Below are positions 16,881 to 27,244 of a stretch of 64,000 nucleotides of DNA, one piece after another. The position numbers and the translations under genes are program-made. Below the pieces are notes generated by a model. It was not told the origin of the DNA, searched no databases, and was given only the letters and a program-made list of their open reading frames with translations. The DNA is from Prevotella sp. oral taxon 376 (GTDB taxonomy: Bacteria; Bacteroidota; Bacteroidia; Bacteroidales; Bacteroidaceae): NCBI RefSeq assembly GCF_003043945.1, contig NZ_PYXG01000001.1:310001-374000 (forward strand), given 5' to 3'. Each line of letters starts with the position of its first letter. Position 1 is the stretch's first letter.

Positions 16881-17939
16881 ATGATTATGGAGCAGAGAGT
16901 TTTTATTTCAAGAAATCTGAAACAGGATATCGCCCTCGCGATATCCGAGTGTGAACACGATAAAATCTTCGTACTGACCGACGAGCACACCTTTCAATTT
17001 TGCTGGCCGGTCGTCAATGGCTTCTTCAGCCTGCGCAACGCCTATGTCGTCAGCATCCCTGCCACCGACGCCAACAAGACTCTCAGCTCGCTGTCGCATG
17101 TATGGCAGGAACTGAGTGACGGCAAAGCCACCCGCCATTCACTGCTCATCAACCTTGGAGGAGGCATGATTACTGATCTCGGAGGATTCGCGGCATCAAC
17201 TTTCAAGCGCGGCATCGACTTCATCAACATCCCGACAACCTTGCTCGCTATGGTCGACGCTTCGGTAGGAGGCAAAACGGGTATCAACTTCAACGGGCTG
17301 AAAAATGAGATCGGAGTATTCAATGAGGCCCAATTCGTAATTCTCAACACCGAGTTTCTCAAGACCTTAGACTCCCGAAACCTTCGTTCCGGCTATGCAG
17401 AGATGCTCAAACACGGTCTTATCGCTAACGAGGGAATGTGGGCAAGGCTTCTGAATTTCGACCTCGACGCTCCCGATTTCGAGCAGCTTCAGCAACTCTT
17501 GGAGACCTCCGTCGGGGTGAAAGAGACAATCGTAAGAAAAGATCCGAAGGAAAAAGACATTCGCAAAGCCCTGAATCTGGGGCATACTTTTGGCCACGCT
17601 TTCGAGTCCTGGAGCTTCACGAACGGCCACACTCCCATCGAACATGGGTATGCCGTTGCTTTCGGGCTGATTCCAGAACTTTACCTAAGCTGTGTCAAAG
17701 CGGGATTCCCTACCGAGAAACTACGCCAGACCGTAAGCTATATCCGCGAGAACTATGGCTTACTGGACATTACCTGCAATGATTATGACAGCCTCATCGA
17801 ACTGATGCGCCACGACAAAAAGAACTTCGGGGACAACATCCATCTGACTCTTCTCAGGGAAATCGGCGATATCCGCATTAACCAGACCGCCTCCAAAGAG
17901 GAAATCAAGGAAGCCTTAGACTTCTTCCGCGAGGGATAG
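16881..17939 (+). CDS. aroB: 3-dehydroquinate synthase
   Basis: Converts DAHP to 3-dehydroquinate, the second shikimate-pathway step, using NAD and a divalent metal. Motifs are NLGGGMITDLGGFAAS for the NAD loop, IPTTLLAMVDASVGGKTGIN for substrate binding, and GHTFGHAFE for the metal-binding His pair. At 352 aa the length is normal. ATG 16881 or ATG 16887 (MEQRVFIS) may be the true start. The 3' end overlaps the convergent menE gene by 24 bases. Confidence 0.95.
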   Translation: MIMEQRVFISRNLKQDIALAISECEHDKIFVLTDEHTFQFCWPVVNGFFSLRNAYVVSIPATDANKTLSSLSHVWQELSDGKATRHSLLINLGGGMITDLGGFAASTFKRGIDFINIPTTLLAMVDASVGGKTGINFNGLKNEIGVFNEAQFVILNTEFLKTLDSRNLRSGYAEMLKHGLIANEGMWARLLNFDLDAPDFEQLQQLLETSVGVKETIVRKDPKEKDIRKALNLGHTFGHAFESWSFTNGHTPIEHGYAVAFGLIPELYLSCVKAGFPTEKLRQTVSYIRENYGLLDITCNDYDSLIELMRHDKKNFGDNIHLTLLREIGDIRINQTASKEEIKEALDFFREG

Positions 17940-18899
17940 GGCCTCCGCACGGGCTGGCTTTCCTGCCGCCGTAAGCGGAATCCGGTCGACATGGACATAT
18001 TTGCGAGGACACCAATACTTGGGCAAAGCTCCAGCACAAACCTCCGAAACCTCAGCAAGGTCGGTGGCTTCTGTCAGAATAACCACGGTCTCACCGAACT
18101 TCTCATCCCGCCGCTTGGTAATCAGGAAGGGGTTCCGCAAAAACGGTCTCAGGGCCTCTTCCACCTCTTCCATCTGTATCTTGATGCCTCCGGAGTTGAT
18201 GACATTGTCTCTCCGGCCTAAGATCCGAAACCTTACCTGTCCTCCTGTGGATGAGAGCTCTGCCCTGTCGTTCGTTACGAGACGACCTTCGTGCACCAGC
18301 GGGGCATCCACCACCAGGCATTCCTCTTCGTTCAGGCTCACCTTGACAGACTCAAAAGGAGTGTACCACCGGGTGCCCGCCGCCCCGTTCAACCGCCTCA
18401 AGGCTATGTGCGAGAGGGTTTCCGTCATGCCGTAGGTGCTCCACACCGCATGGGGAAAGCTTCTCAGGGCTCGTGCAAGCCTGTCGTCTACGGCTCCGCC
18501 CCCGATGATCAGATGCTTTATCTGCATCAGCCGTTCCCGCTCTTCAGCCACCTGCAGGGAATTATAGACCTGCATCGGCACCATGGCGGCAAAGGTAATC
18601 GGCTCCGCGCAGGGCAAGCCGCGCAGGGGATGACCGCTTGGCGGTACGCTGACAAGGCGCAGCTTGCGCTCCACCGACCTCACCACCATCATCTTACCGC
18701 CGATATAGTCCAGCGACATACAGAGCAATGCCGTGTCGCCTGGCTTCAAGCCCAAGAAATCACAGGTGATGCGAGCAGAGTTCAACATGCGCTGCTTCTC
18801 TACCCACAAAGGCTTCGGTCTCCCCGTAGAGCCGCTGGTGTGCACCAGAATCTTATCTGCGTCATCGTTCCATTCTCGCAGGAATTCCTTTAGTGTCAT
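17916..18899 (-). CDS. menE: o-Succinylbenzoate-CoA ligase
   Basis: Activates o-succinylbenzoate with ATP and CoA in menaquinone synthesis. It belongs to the acyl-adenylate-forming superfamily but is compact (327 aa), missing much of the usual N-terminal domain, as in other Bacteroidota. The phosphate loop is VHTSGSTGRPKP, the adenine motif is WSTYGMTETLSHI, and the hinge and C-terminal parts include GRRDNVINSGGIKI and the lysine in PLTAAGKPARA. ATG 18897-18899 is preferred because AAAAGGA lies 6 bases upstream. It is the last gene of the men operon. Confidence 0.94.
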   Translation of the reverse strand: MTLKEFLREWNDDADKILVHTSGSTGRPKPLWVEKQRMLNSARITCDFLGLKPGDTALLCMSLDYIGGKMMVVRSVERKLRLVSVPPSGHPLRGLPCAEPITFAAMVPMQVYNSLQVAEERERLMQIKHLIIGGGAVDDRLARALRSFPHAVWSTYGMTETLSHIALRRLNGAAGTRWYTPFESVKVSLNEEECLVVDAPLVHEGRLVTNDRAELSSTGGQVRFRILGRRDNVINSGGIKIQMEEVEEALRPFLRNPFLITKRRDEKFGETVVILTEATDLAEVSEVCAGALPKYWCPRKYVHVDRIPLTAAGKPARAEALSLAEEV

Positions 18900-18910
18900 T
18901 CCCATTCCTT

Positions 18911-19945
18911 TTAGATTTGCGTATACCACAACCTATCGCCTTTGATTTCGATCGGCATTGAGATATTATCCAGGAAGAGCTGTCCCGTCCCCAGACCCTG
19001 AGGAAAGGTGATGTCCGGGCCATAAGTTCTGGCTGCAAAATGAGCGATGGAGTTCAATCCGACATTGCTCTCCAGTGCGGAGGTTATCCAGGATCCGATA
19101 CCTCGTACCCGAGCCAGCCGTATCCACTCTCCACAACCGTACATTCCACCATGGAGAGTAGGCTTCAGAACGATATACGCAGGCCGTATCGTGTCGAGCA
19201 GTTCGGCCTTTCTGTCTGGGTCGTTCACCCCGATCAGCTCCTCGTCGAGCGCAATGGGCAGCGGTGAACGGCGGCAGAGGTCGGCCATGTCAGACCATTG
19301 ACGCTGCCGGATGGGCTGCTCGATGGAATGAATGTCGTAGCGTGCCAACGCCTCGAGCCTTACCATGGCATTTTGCGGAGTAAATCCCCCATTGGCATCC
19401 ACGCGAAGTTCTATCTGCTCTTTCGTAAAAGACTCTCGAATATGCCGCATCAAGTCGAGTTCACGCCCAAAGTCGATGGCCCCGATCTTCAGTTTTATAC
19501 AGTGGAATCCTTGTCGTATTTTTTCTTCCAGGCGAGCATACATTTCCCCGAAGCTCCCCATCCATACAAGTCCGTTAATGGGTATTCCCTCCTCGCCACG
19601 GGCAAAGGGGGTATCGAACAATGCCGTGCTCCCTCCGGCTTCCAGCTGCGCCATGGCCGTCTCCAGCCCGAAAAGCATCGAGGGGTAAGGGCGCAGCTGT
19701 TCATAAGGAATCTGTGCTGTCTTCTCCACCTCGTCGCAAAATTTGCGAAGCACGGCCTCGTATTCTGCCGGAGACGACATGCTGTCGCATGACAGGTCGG
19801 GTAGCGGTGCACATTCTCCCACGCCTTCCGCCCCCTTTTTCCGGATGGTTATAAAATAGCAATGGCGGGTATTATAGACGCCGCGGGAGGTTCCTGCCGG
19901 CTGTCGGAAGTGCAACACCCTGTGGGAAATGTCAACTCTCAGCAT
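18911..19945 (-). CDS. menC: o-Succinylbenzoate synthase
   Basis: Dehydrates SHCHC to o-succinylbenzoate. It belongs to the enolase superfamily with the expected catalytic set along 344 aa: KLKIG (general base Lys), DANGG and the Glu of IHSIEQPI and LDEELI as metal ligands, and the second Lys in VLKPTLHGG. It follows menB after 1 base and precedes menE by 11 bases. Confidence 0.95.
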   Translation of the reverse strand: MLRVDISHRVLHFRQPAGTSRGVYNTRHCYFITIRKKGAEGVGECAPLPDLSCDSMSSPAEYEAVLRKFCDEVEKTAQIPYEQLRPYPSMLFGLETAMAQLEAGGSTALFDTPFARGEEGIPINGLVWMGSFGEMYARLEEKIRQGFHCIKLKIGAIDFGRELDLMRHIRESFTKEQIELRVDANGGFTPQNAMVRLEALARYDIHSIEQPIRQRQWSDMADLCRRSPLPIALDEELIGVNDPDRKAELLDTIRPAYIVLKPTLHGGMYGCGEWIRLARVRGIGSWITSALESNVGLNSIAHFAARTYGPDITFPQGLGTGQLFLDNISMPIEIKGDRLWYTQI

Positions 19946-19946
19946 G

Positions 19947-20771
19947 TCAAGGAAACTTAGGATATTTGTCGAAATCAGGTTTCCGCTTTTCCAAAAACGC
20001 CTTTCCTCCCTCCTGGGCCTCGTCCATCGTGTAATAGAGCATCGTTGCGTCGCCCGCCAACTCCTGTATTCCGGCCTGTCCGTCGAGCTCCGCGTTCAGA
20101 CCTGCCTTGATCATCCGCAGGGCCAAAGGCGACCTTTCCATCATGATTTCAGCCCATTCCACACAGGCATCCTCCAGTTGTTCGAAGGGCACCACCTTGT
20201 TCACCATCCCCATATCAGCCGCTTCCTGCGCTGTATATTGCTTGCAGAGGAACCATATCTCGCGTGCTTTCTTCTGTCCAACCATCCTTGCGAGATAGGA
20301 AGAACCAAAGCCCGCATCGAAAGAACCTACCTTCGGACCCGTCTGTCCGAACCTCGCGTTCTCAGAAGCAATGGTTAAATCGCACATCACATGCAGCACA
20401 TGACCGCCCCCAATGGCATAGCCGTTAACCATGGCGATGACCGGCTTGGGAAGCCGGCGTATCTGCATCTGTACATCGAGCACACTCAAACGGGGAACGC
20501 CATCGGTTCCCACATAGCCACCACGCCCCTTCACATGCATATCGCCACCAGCACAGAAAGCCTTATCGCCGGCTCCCGTGAGGATGACCACGCGCACATC
20601 CTGTGCCTCGCGACAATAGGCGAAGGCCCTCGACAGCTCTAATGTCGTCAAGGGAGTAAAGGCATTGCGGTAGCGCTCGCGGTTGATGGTGATCTTTGCG
20701 ATATGGTTATACTCCTCGAAAAGGATTTCCTTAAAGTCGAAACCTTCTATTTTCTTCCATTCTCTTTTCAT
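19947..20771 (-). CDS. menB: 1,4-Dihydroxy-2-naphthoyl-CoA synthase
   Basis: Closes the second naphthoquinone ring from o-succinylbenzoyl-CoA; crotonase family. The 274-aa sequence is close to characterised MenB proteins: [17 protein letters not shown] forms the oxyanion hole region, and [14 protein letters not shown] and [20 protein letters not shown] carry the family-specific substrate-binding residues. Its start overlaps the menD stop by 4 bases. Confidence 0.97.
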   Translation of the reverse strand: MKREWKKIEGFDFKEILFEEYNHIAKITINRERYRNAFTPLTTLELSRAFAYCREAQDVRVVILTGAGDKAFCAGGDMHVKGRGGYVGTDGVPRLSVLDVQMQIRRLPKPVIAMVNGYAIGGGHVLHVMCDLTIASENARFGQTGPKVGSFDAGFGSSYLARMVGQKKAREIWFLCKQYTAQEAADMGMVNKVVPFEQLEDACVEWAEIMMERSPLALRMIKAGLNAELDGQAGIQELAGDATMLYYTMDEAQEGGKAFLEKRKPDFDKYPKFP

Positions 20772-22417
20772 ATCTTTCCTTTCAATAGTTCATAATACTT
20801 CCTGTAGAGTGCCGCATCCTGTTCCGCACTGGTAAACACTTCCAGCACGATGGGGCGCTCGGAATGCTCAGAGGTCAACACCCCGAGCCGATTCTCAAGT
20901 ACCGCGGCGTTATCGGCAGAATAATAGGCGACATTGTTCTCCCTGCAGATTCCCTCGGCAGTCGTCTGATGCCGACCCGCCACGAGGTCGTCGCAAGCCC
21001 TTGATGCCGACAGCCCATCCAACTGGTAGAAAAGGCCTCCGCCCCCGTTGTTGAGCAACAGGATACGCAGATTACCCCGCAGGTTACGGTTCCAGAGGGC
21101 GTTCTGGTCATAAAAGAAACTCAAGTCTCCTATCACGCAATACACCCTCTCGTCGCTCACGAGGGAATATCCCGCGGCCGTAGAGAGCGACCCCTCGATG
21201 CCGTTCACGCCCCGGTTACAATGGATATGGTGCCAGGAATAGAGATTGCCCAGCCTCACGGCAGTGCTGTTGGCATAGTGAATTGCCGACGAGAGGTCAT
21301 CGCGGGCAGTCGTTTCTTCCAGCCATTTCACGGCCAGGAGCTGAGAATAGGGCGGCTCGAAGTGCTCCTGATGCTCTCTCACTTTCATCCGTGCCGCTGC
21401 CCAGAGGTTGCGGAAAGCGTGCGAGCGACGCTCGCAGAACTGCAGTAACACTTCTTCCGGGCGTGCCTGGATAATGCCCGTGAGGTTCATCAGCACATCG
21501 TGGGGCACTCCCTCCGGGTTCGCTTCCCAGCAGTGGGCGTGCCTTGCCCTGCGAAGAAACTTACGGGCGCGCTTGCTCACAAGGGCGTCGCCTACATAGA
21601 AAATGCAGTCGGGCAGGTAGCGGTCGTCGTTCTCCACCAGAGCGACGGCCTCCTCCAAATAACGGGCCGTCGGCCCTTTACTGCCCAGAGGCTCCTGAAG
21701 AACCACATAGCCAGCCCCATCCAGTCTCTCTAAATCAATAGCCAACGAGGGATTTTCCTTCATCTGCCCGACAATGATCATCGGCCTTTCCGCGTTCTCG
21801 AACTCCCGGATGATGGCCCCATCAATGAGAGCCGCCTTGGGCGTATACAACGAGATGAGGCGTTCCTCGGGAAGTTTCTCCACGCAATAGTCGAACAACG
21901 GTTCCGTCAGAGGCACATTGATGTGCACAGGGCCGCCGCCATTCTGACGACATGCGAGGAGCGCCTCGTTCACCAATCGGTTGCAATACCATCGTTCCTC
22001 GTCGTCGTGAGGCTCGGGCAGACTGACGGCCTTGCGCACAAACCGCCCCAAGGCATCGGGCTGCGGGAGTGTCTGACCGTCCAATTGGTCTATCCATTGC
22101 CCGGGCCGGTCTGCACTCACCACCACCAGAGGCTGGTGCTGATAACAGGCCTCAGCCACGGCCGGCAACACATTGAGCAAAGCCGTTCCGGAGGTTACGC
22201 ATACCACCACCGGCTCGTTCGCCGCCTGACACATGCCCAGGGCATAGAAAGCGGCCGAACGCTCGTCGGTAACCGGATAGCAGCTGATGGCAGGGCACTC
22301 GTTCAGATTATGCACGATGGCGGAATTACGGCTGCCCGGACACACCACGGCACGCCTGACCCCATGGGCAGCAAGCAACGCTGTCAAGATATTTACACTT
22401 TCCTTATTCGAGTACAT
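20768..22417 (-). CDS. menD: 2-Succinyl-5-enolpyruvyl-6-hydroxy-3-cyclohexene-1-carboxylate synthase
   Basis: A thiamine-diphosphate enzyme that adds a succinyl semialdehyde unit to isochorismate. The pyrimidine-binding half shows [17 protein letters not shown] and [17 protein letters not shown]. The pyrophosphate-binding half has the [16 protein letters not shown] motif (GD...N). The 549-aa length is standard. It lies 8 bases after menF and overlaps menB. Confidence 0.96.
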   Translation of the reverse strand: MYSNKESVNILTALLAAHGVRRAVVCPGSRNSAIVHNLNECPAISCYPVTDERSAAFYALGMCQAANEPVVVCVTSGTALLNVLPAVAEACYQHQPLVVVSADRPGQWIDQLDGQTLPQPDALGRFVRKAVSLPEPHDDEERWYCNRLVNEALLACRQNGGGPVHINVPLTEPLFDYCVEKLPEERLISLYTPKAALIDGAIIREFENAERPMIIVGQMKENPSLAIDLERLDGAGYVVLQEPLGSKGPTARYLEEAVALVENDDRYLPDCIFYVGDALVSKRARKFLRRARHAHCWEANPEGVPHDVLMNLTGIIQARPEEVLLQFCERRSHAFRNLWAAARMKVREHQEHFEPPYSQLLAVKWLEETTARDDLSSAIHYANSTAVRLGNLYSWHHIHCNRGVNGIEGSLSTAAGYSLVSDERVYCVIGDLSFFYDQNALWNRNLRGNLRILLLNNGGGGLFYQLDGLSASRACDDLVAGRHQTTAEGICRENNVAYYSADNAAVLENRLGVLTSEHSERPIVLEVFTSAEQDAALYRKYYELLKGKI

Positions 22418-22425
22418 TAGTCAAG

Positions 22426-23463
22426 TTATGGAGTTAGCAGTTTCTTCATTGTCTGGAGCTTGCCCTCGGTTTCTTTCCATTCCTGCTCCTCCTCGCTTTC
22501 ACGCAACAGACCTCCACCCGCATAGAGGCGATATTCCGTGTCGAGTATCTGCATGCAGCGGAGTGAGACGAAAAGTCGGGTGATTCCCCCAAGTCTTAAT
22601 GGCCCGCAGAACCCACTATAGTATTTGCGCCCGGCATGCTCGTTTTCCAAAATAAAGCGGCGGGTTTCCGCTTCCGGAATACCGCATACCGCCGGGGTGG
22701 GATGCAAGGCGTTGAGCAGGTCGCCGACCCGCTCCTCGTCGCGCAGACGGAAACGGAAGTCTGTACGAAGGTGGTAGAGCCGGGCCGCCCGCACGGTGTG
22801 AGGTTCCGACATCTGCAGGCCGTCGACATAGCCGTGCAGGACATCGGCAATATAGGAAGCCACATATTGTTGTTCTTCCCGGTTTTTCCTCGACCATTCC
22901 ACACGCTCCGCGCTCTCGCCTTCGCGGTCTACGGACAGCGTGCCAGCCAATGCCATCGTGCTCCACACGCCATCTTCTCCGTTCAGCAGCACCTCGGGGG
23001 TGGCCATCAGCCATGTCCCGCTCTGCGGCATCTCTATCAAGGCGACAAACACACGGGGATAGAGCCTGCAAGCCGTGAGGAACAACTGCTCGGCCGACTG
23101 CGGCCGGCTCCTCGGTATACGCACGCACCGGGCAAGTACGATTTTACGGAACGCACCCGACTGCAGTTGCGCGAAGAAACGCCGGAAGTCTGCCCGATAG
23201 GCGGCGCGGCCGGCCGGAATCTCTTCTTGGGGCAAAGGGTGTCCCGAAAAGCCACCGGCATCCGAAACCCTCCTGACCGTTATCTCGTCAGGCCGCATCA
23301 GCAACAGGGGGCATTCCGATGAAGGCGCAAAGGGCGCAAAGACGAATCCCTGCCTCCCATTCAGCGCCGACGGCGATGCCAACACTTCAGGAGAGCCTTT
23401 ACGCTGGACGAGCTGCGTGTAGTGATCCTCGTACGGAAGCCTGTATCGAACCCGTGGCGTCAT
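22426..23463 (-). CDS. menF: Isochorismate synthase
   Basis: Converts chorismate to isochorismate, the entry step of menaquinone synthesis. The chorismate-binding domain fills most of the 345 aa: KIVLARCVRIPRS, ATPEVLLNGED, LAGTLSVDREGE and the C-terminal YSGFCGPLRLGG stretch are the usual blocks. It is shorter than the ~430-aa E. coli enzyme at the N-terminus, as is common in Bacteroidota. It overlaps the upstream thioesterase gene by 4 bases. Confidence 0.95.
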   Translation of the reverse strand: MTPRVRYRLPYEDHYTQLVQRKGSPEVLASPSALNGRQGFVFAPFAPSSECPLLLMRPDEITVRRVSDAGGFSGHPLPQEEIPAGRAAYRADFRRFFAQLQSGAFRKIVLARCVRIPRSRPQSAEQLFLTACRLYPRVFVALIEMPQSGTWLMATPEVLLNGEDGVWSTMALAGTLSVDREGESAERVEWSRKNREEQQYVASYIADVLHGYVDGLQMSEPHTVRAARLYHLRTDFRFRLRDEERVGDLLNALHPTPAVCGIPEAETRRFILENEHAGRKYYSGFCGPLRLGGITRLFVSLRCMQILDTEYRLYAGGGLLRESEEEQEWKETEGKLQTMKKLLTP

Positions 23464-23876
23464 TCCTTCGGAGCATCCATTACATAGTTCGTAACCTGCA
23501 CGGTGGAAATGAGATCATCGCTGGAATTCTTGATGTCGATATGCCATTCGTGCAGGGTTCTTCCCTTGTATTGCAGATGCGCATAGGCCGTTACGGTATC
23601 TCCCTCGAGAGCCGACCTCACATGCGACCCGCTCACATTGATGCCCACGCATATCTTGCCCGGACAAAGGGCCATGGAACCCACGCCCGCAAGGTTCTCG
23701 GCCAATGCCAGCGAGGCGCCTCCGGCGAGGAAGCCGAAGGGCTGCTTGTTGCGCTCGTCTACCTGCATGCGGGCCATGCAGGTATCGTCTTCGGGCGTGG
23801 AGATGAATTCCATGCCCAGAAGGTTCGACAGTCCGTCGAGCCGGGTAAGCGTGTCTTTAAGATGTTCTATATCCAT
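23460..23876 (-). CDS. menI: Hotdog-fold thioesterase, probable DHNA-CoA thioesterase
   Basis: A 138-aa PaaI/YbgC-like hotdog protein: LLGMEFISTPEDDTCMARM, then NKQPFGFLAGGASLALAEN, where the Gly-Gly-Ala turn and Glu form the active site, and GINVSGSHVRSALEGDTVTA. In this operon it most likely hydrolyses 1,4-dihydroxy-2-naphthoyl-CoA, the step after MenB. The symbol rests on context plus family. ATG 23874-23876 starts the domain cleanly, while a much longer frame running into the neighbouring transporter gene is an artefact. Confidence 0.88.
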   Translation of the reverse strand: MDIEHLKDTLTRLDGLSNLLGMEFISTPEDDTCMARMQVDERNKQPFGFLAGGASLALAENLAGVGSMALCPGKICVGINVSGSHVRSALEGDTVTAYAHLQYKGRTLHEWHIDIKNSSDDLISTVQVTNYVMDAPKE

Positions 23877-23914
23877 CGTCTTAAACTTTAGTAGTATCTT
23901 TTTCCATGAGTGGC

Positions 23915-24853
23915 CTACAGCAGGAAGAACAAGCTCACGCCGACGACCGACACACTGGCGCCAACAATGCTCTGCAGGGTGATCTTCTGCCTGAAAAGCC
24001 AATACGACGGGAGCAAAATGAGAATGGGCGAAATCGCCATGATGGTGGACGCGATACCCGCTTCCACATACTGCACGGCCATGAGCGAACAGGCCACGCC
24101 GATAACGGGACCCGAGAACACGGCCACCATCATGGCCGACAAGCCCGCACGGTCGTGCAGACTCTTCCTGAAGCCGGGCATTCCACGCCGCACGCCGAGC
24201 CAAGCCACGAAGCACGCCAGACCAGCCACACAGCGGACGGAATTGGCCGAGAACGAGATATAATCTACATTTCCGCTGAAACCAGAGGCCATAAGATCGG
24301 CCGTATAAGCATCCAGCCCAATCTTTGAAAGTACCAGCCCAAGCCCCTGGCCAAGACCTGCGCCGATGCCGAAAAGCACCCCCTTGAACGGCAGCTGAAG
24401 CGAGAGAAGATGATTTTTCCCGCCACGGCCGAACACGCTGATGGCAATGCCCGAAAGCGTAACAAGCATGGCAAGGAGAGCCGAGGCCGTCAGCGTCTGT
24501 CCGATAAGAGCCCAAGCCGAGAAAGCGGCGAACATCGGGGCCAGCGTCATGAACAGCTGGCCATAGCGGGAGCCGATGGTAAGATAGGCGTTGAACAGGC
24601 ACCAGTCGCCGAAGAAATAGCCCACCACGCCCGAAAACAGCAGCCATGTCCACGATTCCAGACTTGCGTGCACGGGCAGGAAATCACCCATCAGCCATGC
24701 GCTGATACAGCATGAGAAAAGGAGAGCCAGCCCCATGCGCCACACATTGAGCACCACAACCCCCATATGCTTGCTTCCTATCTCGCAGGACAATGCCGCA
24801 ACGGTCCACGAAAAGGCCACGAAGAGCGATATGAATTCTCCTAAGTATTGCAT
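23915..24853 (-). CDS. EamA-family (DMT) transporter
   Basis: A 312-aa inner-membrane protein with ten predicted helices in two EamA repeats (first repeat about residues 4-140, second about 170-310, ending GASVSVVGVSLFFLL). Such proteins export metabolites or amino acids, but the substrate is not predictable. It is the first gene of the men operon, 38 bases before menI, under a promoter box at 24873-24881. Whether it serves menaquinone metabolism or just shares the transcript is unknown. Confidence 0.9.
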   Translation of the reverse strand: MQYLGEFISLFVAFSWTVAALSCEIGSKHMGVVVLNVWRMGLALLFSCCISAWLMGDFLPVHASLESWTWLLFSGVVGYFFGDWCLFNAYLTIGSRYGQLFMTLAPMFAAFSAWALIGQTLTASALLAMLVTLSGIAISVFGRGGKNHLLSLQLPFKGVLFGIGAGLGQGLGLVLSKIGLDAYTADLMASGFSGNVDYISFSANSVRCVAGLACFVAWLGVRRGMPGFRKSLHDRAGLSAMMVAVFSGPVIGVACSLMAVQYVEAGIASTIMAISPILILLPSYWLFRQKITLQSIVGASVSVVGVSLFFLL

Positions 24854-24872
24854 AACCTATAACTTACAAGAT

Positions 24873-24881
24873 GCAAAGATA
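24873..24881 (-). promoter_or_regulatory. -7 box TATCTTTGC for the EamA-men operon
   Basis: Exact -7 box 19 bases upstream of the EamA ATG. All seven downstream genes are spaced within 40 bases, so this probably drives the whole menaquinone operon. Confidence 0.75.
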
Positions 24882-25059
24882 CTGATTTCTTGCGGATTTC
24901 GGGCAGCCACCGGCAAAATTTACAGCATTTTTTTCATCGCCTGCGGGAACTTTCTGAAGGGACGCGCACGCCTCATGGAAAAGCTCGGAATTCCGACTTT
25001 CAGAACACCTGAAAATCAAAAATCAGGGCCTTTTCGGCAACAGACAATCCTTCGGACAC

Positions 25060-25290
25060 AAAACGGGGCTGAATTTTACAGTTTTATAATCCGCTATAAA
25101 TCAACAAGTTAAGACAAAAAGACCGAAAAACATATCTGGAAAACAGGCTGAAAAGACCGGTTTTTGCCCTTTTTCCGCCAGTAAAAGGCCGTTAGAAGGA
25201 AGGCCGGAAGCCGTTAAGAGGAGAGCTTTTGACCGTTAAAAGCATGATAAAAGGCCGTTAGAAGGAAGACAGGAAGCGGCCTTTTACCTC
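25060..25290. repeat. Interspersed non-coding repeat, copy B
   Basis: Bases 25060-25140 match 44881-44960 with moderate divergence: both begin AAAACGGGGCT[AG]AATT, share ACA-AAAGAC and end at CATATCTG. Next comes an AACGGC-type cluster, with TAAAAGGCCGTTAGAAGGA occurring twice (25182 and 25249). The gap from 24882 to 25469 holds no convincing gene on either strand. Confidence 0.65.
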
Positions 25291-25469
25291 CACGCCCGCC
25301 ATTTTCGCCATTTCCGGAGACCGAAACCGGTCGGAAAGCATGCTTTTTCCCCACAAAAAACAGTGTTCTTTTTCGGAACCTCCAAGCCATGGGGAGCTTC
25401 ACCTCCGGCCACTACCTCATTTATAATATAAAAAAGATAAAATGGCATAGCAATATCAAAATTAATTCG

Positions 25470-25478
25470 TAACTTTGC
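25470..25478 (+). promoter_or_regulatory. -7 box TAACTTTGC for lysS
   Basis: Exact -7 box 32 bases upstream of ATG 25511. It overlaps an in-frame upstream extension and so decides the start. Confidence 0.75.
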
Positions 25479-25510
25479 ATCTTGTAAAAAGAAAAGTTAC
25501 GACCAAGGAC

Positions 25511-27244
25511 ATGAACATATTAGAATTGAGCGAACAGGAGATAGTTCGCAGACAAAGCCTGCAGGCCCTGCGCGATATGGGAATCGACCCCTACCCTGCA
25601 GCCGAGTTCCCCACCAACGCGTTCAGCACCGACATCAAGACCGGATTCAAGGATGAGGGCGAGCCCCGCAATGTGGTCATCGCCGGCCGGGTGATGACCA
25701 AGCGTATCATGGGAAAGGCCTCCTTCGCCGAGCTGCAGGACTCAAAGGGAAGAATTCAAGTATATGTGGCCCGCGACGAAATCTGCCCGGGCGAGGACAA
25801 AACGCTATATAACACGGTATTCAAGAAACTGCTTGACATCGGCGACATCATCGGCGTGAAAGGCTTCGTGTTTCGCACGCAGACAGGCGAGGTATCGGTT
25901 CACGCCAAGGAAATCACCGTCCTGAGCAAGAGCTTGAAGCCCCTGCCCGTGGTAAAATACAAGGACGGAGTGGCCTACGACAAGTTCGACGACCCCGAGC
26001 TGCGCGCCCGTCAGAGGTATGTAGACCTCATCGTGAACGACGGCGTGAAGGAAACTTTCCAGAAACGGGCCACCGTGCTGCGCGCCATGCGCCGCTTCTT
26101 CGACGAGGCCGGCTACACCGAGGTGGAGACGCCGACCCTGCAGAGCATCGCCGGAGGAGCCAGCGCACGCCCGTTTATCACCCACTTCAACGCGCTCAAC
26201 ATAGACATGTACATGCGCATCGCCACCGAGCTCTACCTGAAACGCCTCATCGTGGGCGGCTTCGAGGGTGTCTACGAGATCGGAAAGAACTTCCGCAACG
26301 AGGGCATGGACAAGTTCCACAACCCCGAGTTCACCTGCATGGAGCTCTATGTGCAGTATAAAGACTACAACTGGATGATGAGCTTCACCGAGAAACTGCT
26401 CGAAACCATCTGTCTCGAGGTAAACGGAACCACCGAGGTGAAGAGCGGCAACACCGTCATCAGCTTCAAGGCGCCCTACCGCCGGTTGCCCATTCTGGAA
26501 GCGATCAAGGAAAAAACCGGCTTCGACCTCAGCGACAAGACCGAGGAGGAGATATACAAGATTGCCACGGAAGACCTGAAACTGGAGACCGTAGACGAAA
26601 CCTTCGGCAAAGGAAAGCTCATCGACGAGATATTCGGAGAATTCTGCGAGGGCACTTTCATCCAGCCCACCTTCATCATCGACTATCCCGTGGAGATGTC
26701 GCCACTGACCAAGATGCACCGCTCCAAGGCCGGGCTCACCGAGCGCTTCGAGCTGATGGTAAACGGAAAAGAGCTTGCCAACGCCTATTCGGAACTCAAC
26801 GACCCCCTCGATCAGGAGCAACGCTTCATAGACCAGATGAAGCTTGCCGACAAGGGCGACGACGAGGCGATGGTCATCGACCAAGATTTCCTGAGGGCAT
26901 TGCAGTATGGAATGCCGCCCACCTCGGGCATCGGCATCGGCATCGACCGGCTTACTATGCTCATGACAGGGCAGCCCAACATACAGGAAGTGATGCTCTT
27001 CCCGCAGCTGAAGCCCGAGAAGAAAATGCCGCAGAGTACCGTCGGAGAATGGGTGGAACTCGGCGTGCCGGAAGACTGGGTGTATGTACTCCGAAAGGCA
27101 GGGTTCAACCTCATCTCCGACATCAAGGACGAAAAGGCCCAGGGCCTGCAACAGAAGATAGGAGAAATCAATAAGAAGTATAAGCTGAATTACGAGAAAC
27201 CCAGCGTAGACGAAATTCAATCGTGGATAGATAAGGCTCGGTAA
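25511..27244 (+). CDS. lysS: Lysyl-tRNA synthetase, class II
   Basis: Charges tRNA-Lys. Of 577 aa, residues ~55-165 form the OB-fold anticodon-binding domain (VVIAGRVMTKRIMGKASFAE). The class II catalytic domain follows, with motif 2 KNFRNEGMDKFHNPEFT and motif 3 GIGIGIDRLTMLMTG. A C-terminal extension of ~70 residues beyond motif 3 is typical of Bacteroidota. ATG 25511 (MNILELSEQEIVRR) is used because the longer frame covers the promoter. gpsA follows immediately. Confidence 0.97.
   Translation: MNILELSEQEIVRRQSLQALRDMGIDPYPAAEFPTNAFSTDIKTGFKDEGEPRNVVIAGRVMTKRIMGKASFAELQDSKGRIQVYVARDEICPGEDKTLYNTVFKKLLDIGDIIGVKGFVFRTQTGEVSVHAKEITVLSKSLKPLPVVKYKDGVAYDKFDDPELRARQRYVDLIVNDGVKETFQKRATVLRAMRRFFDEAGYTEVETPTLQSIAGGASARPFITHFNALNIDMYMRIATELYLKRLIVGGFEGVYEIGKNFRNEGMDKFHNPEFTCMELYVQYKDYNWMMSFTEKLLETICLEVNGTTEVKSGNTVISFKAPYRRLPILEAIKEKTGFDLSDKTEEEIYKIATEDLKLETVDETFGKGKLIDEIFGEFCEGTFIQPTFIIDYPVEMSPLTKMHRSKAGLTERFELMVNGKELANAYSELNDPLDQEQRFIDQMKLADKGDDEAMVIDQDFLRALQYGMPPTSGIGIGIDRLTMLMTGQPNIQEVMLFPQLKPEKKMPQSTVGEWVELGVPEDWVYVLRKAGFNLISDIKDEKAQGLQQKIGEINKKYKLNYEKPSVDEIQSWIDKAR

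Noticed and set aside
23877..24653. Long N-terminal extension of the menI-like thioesterase
   Set aside because: The extra residues are another frame of the EamA transporter gene; the hotdog domain starts cleanly at 23876.
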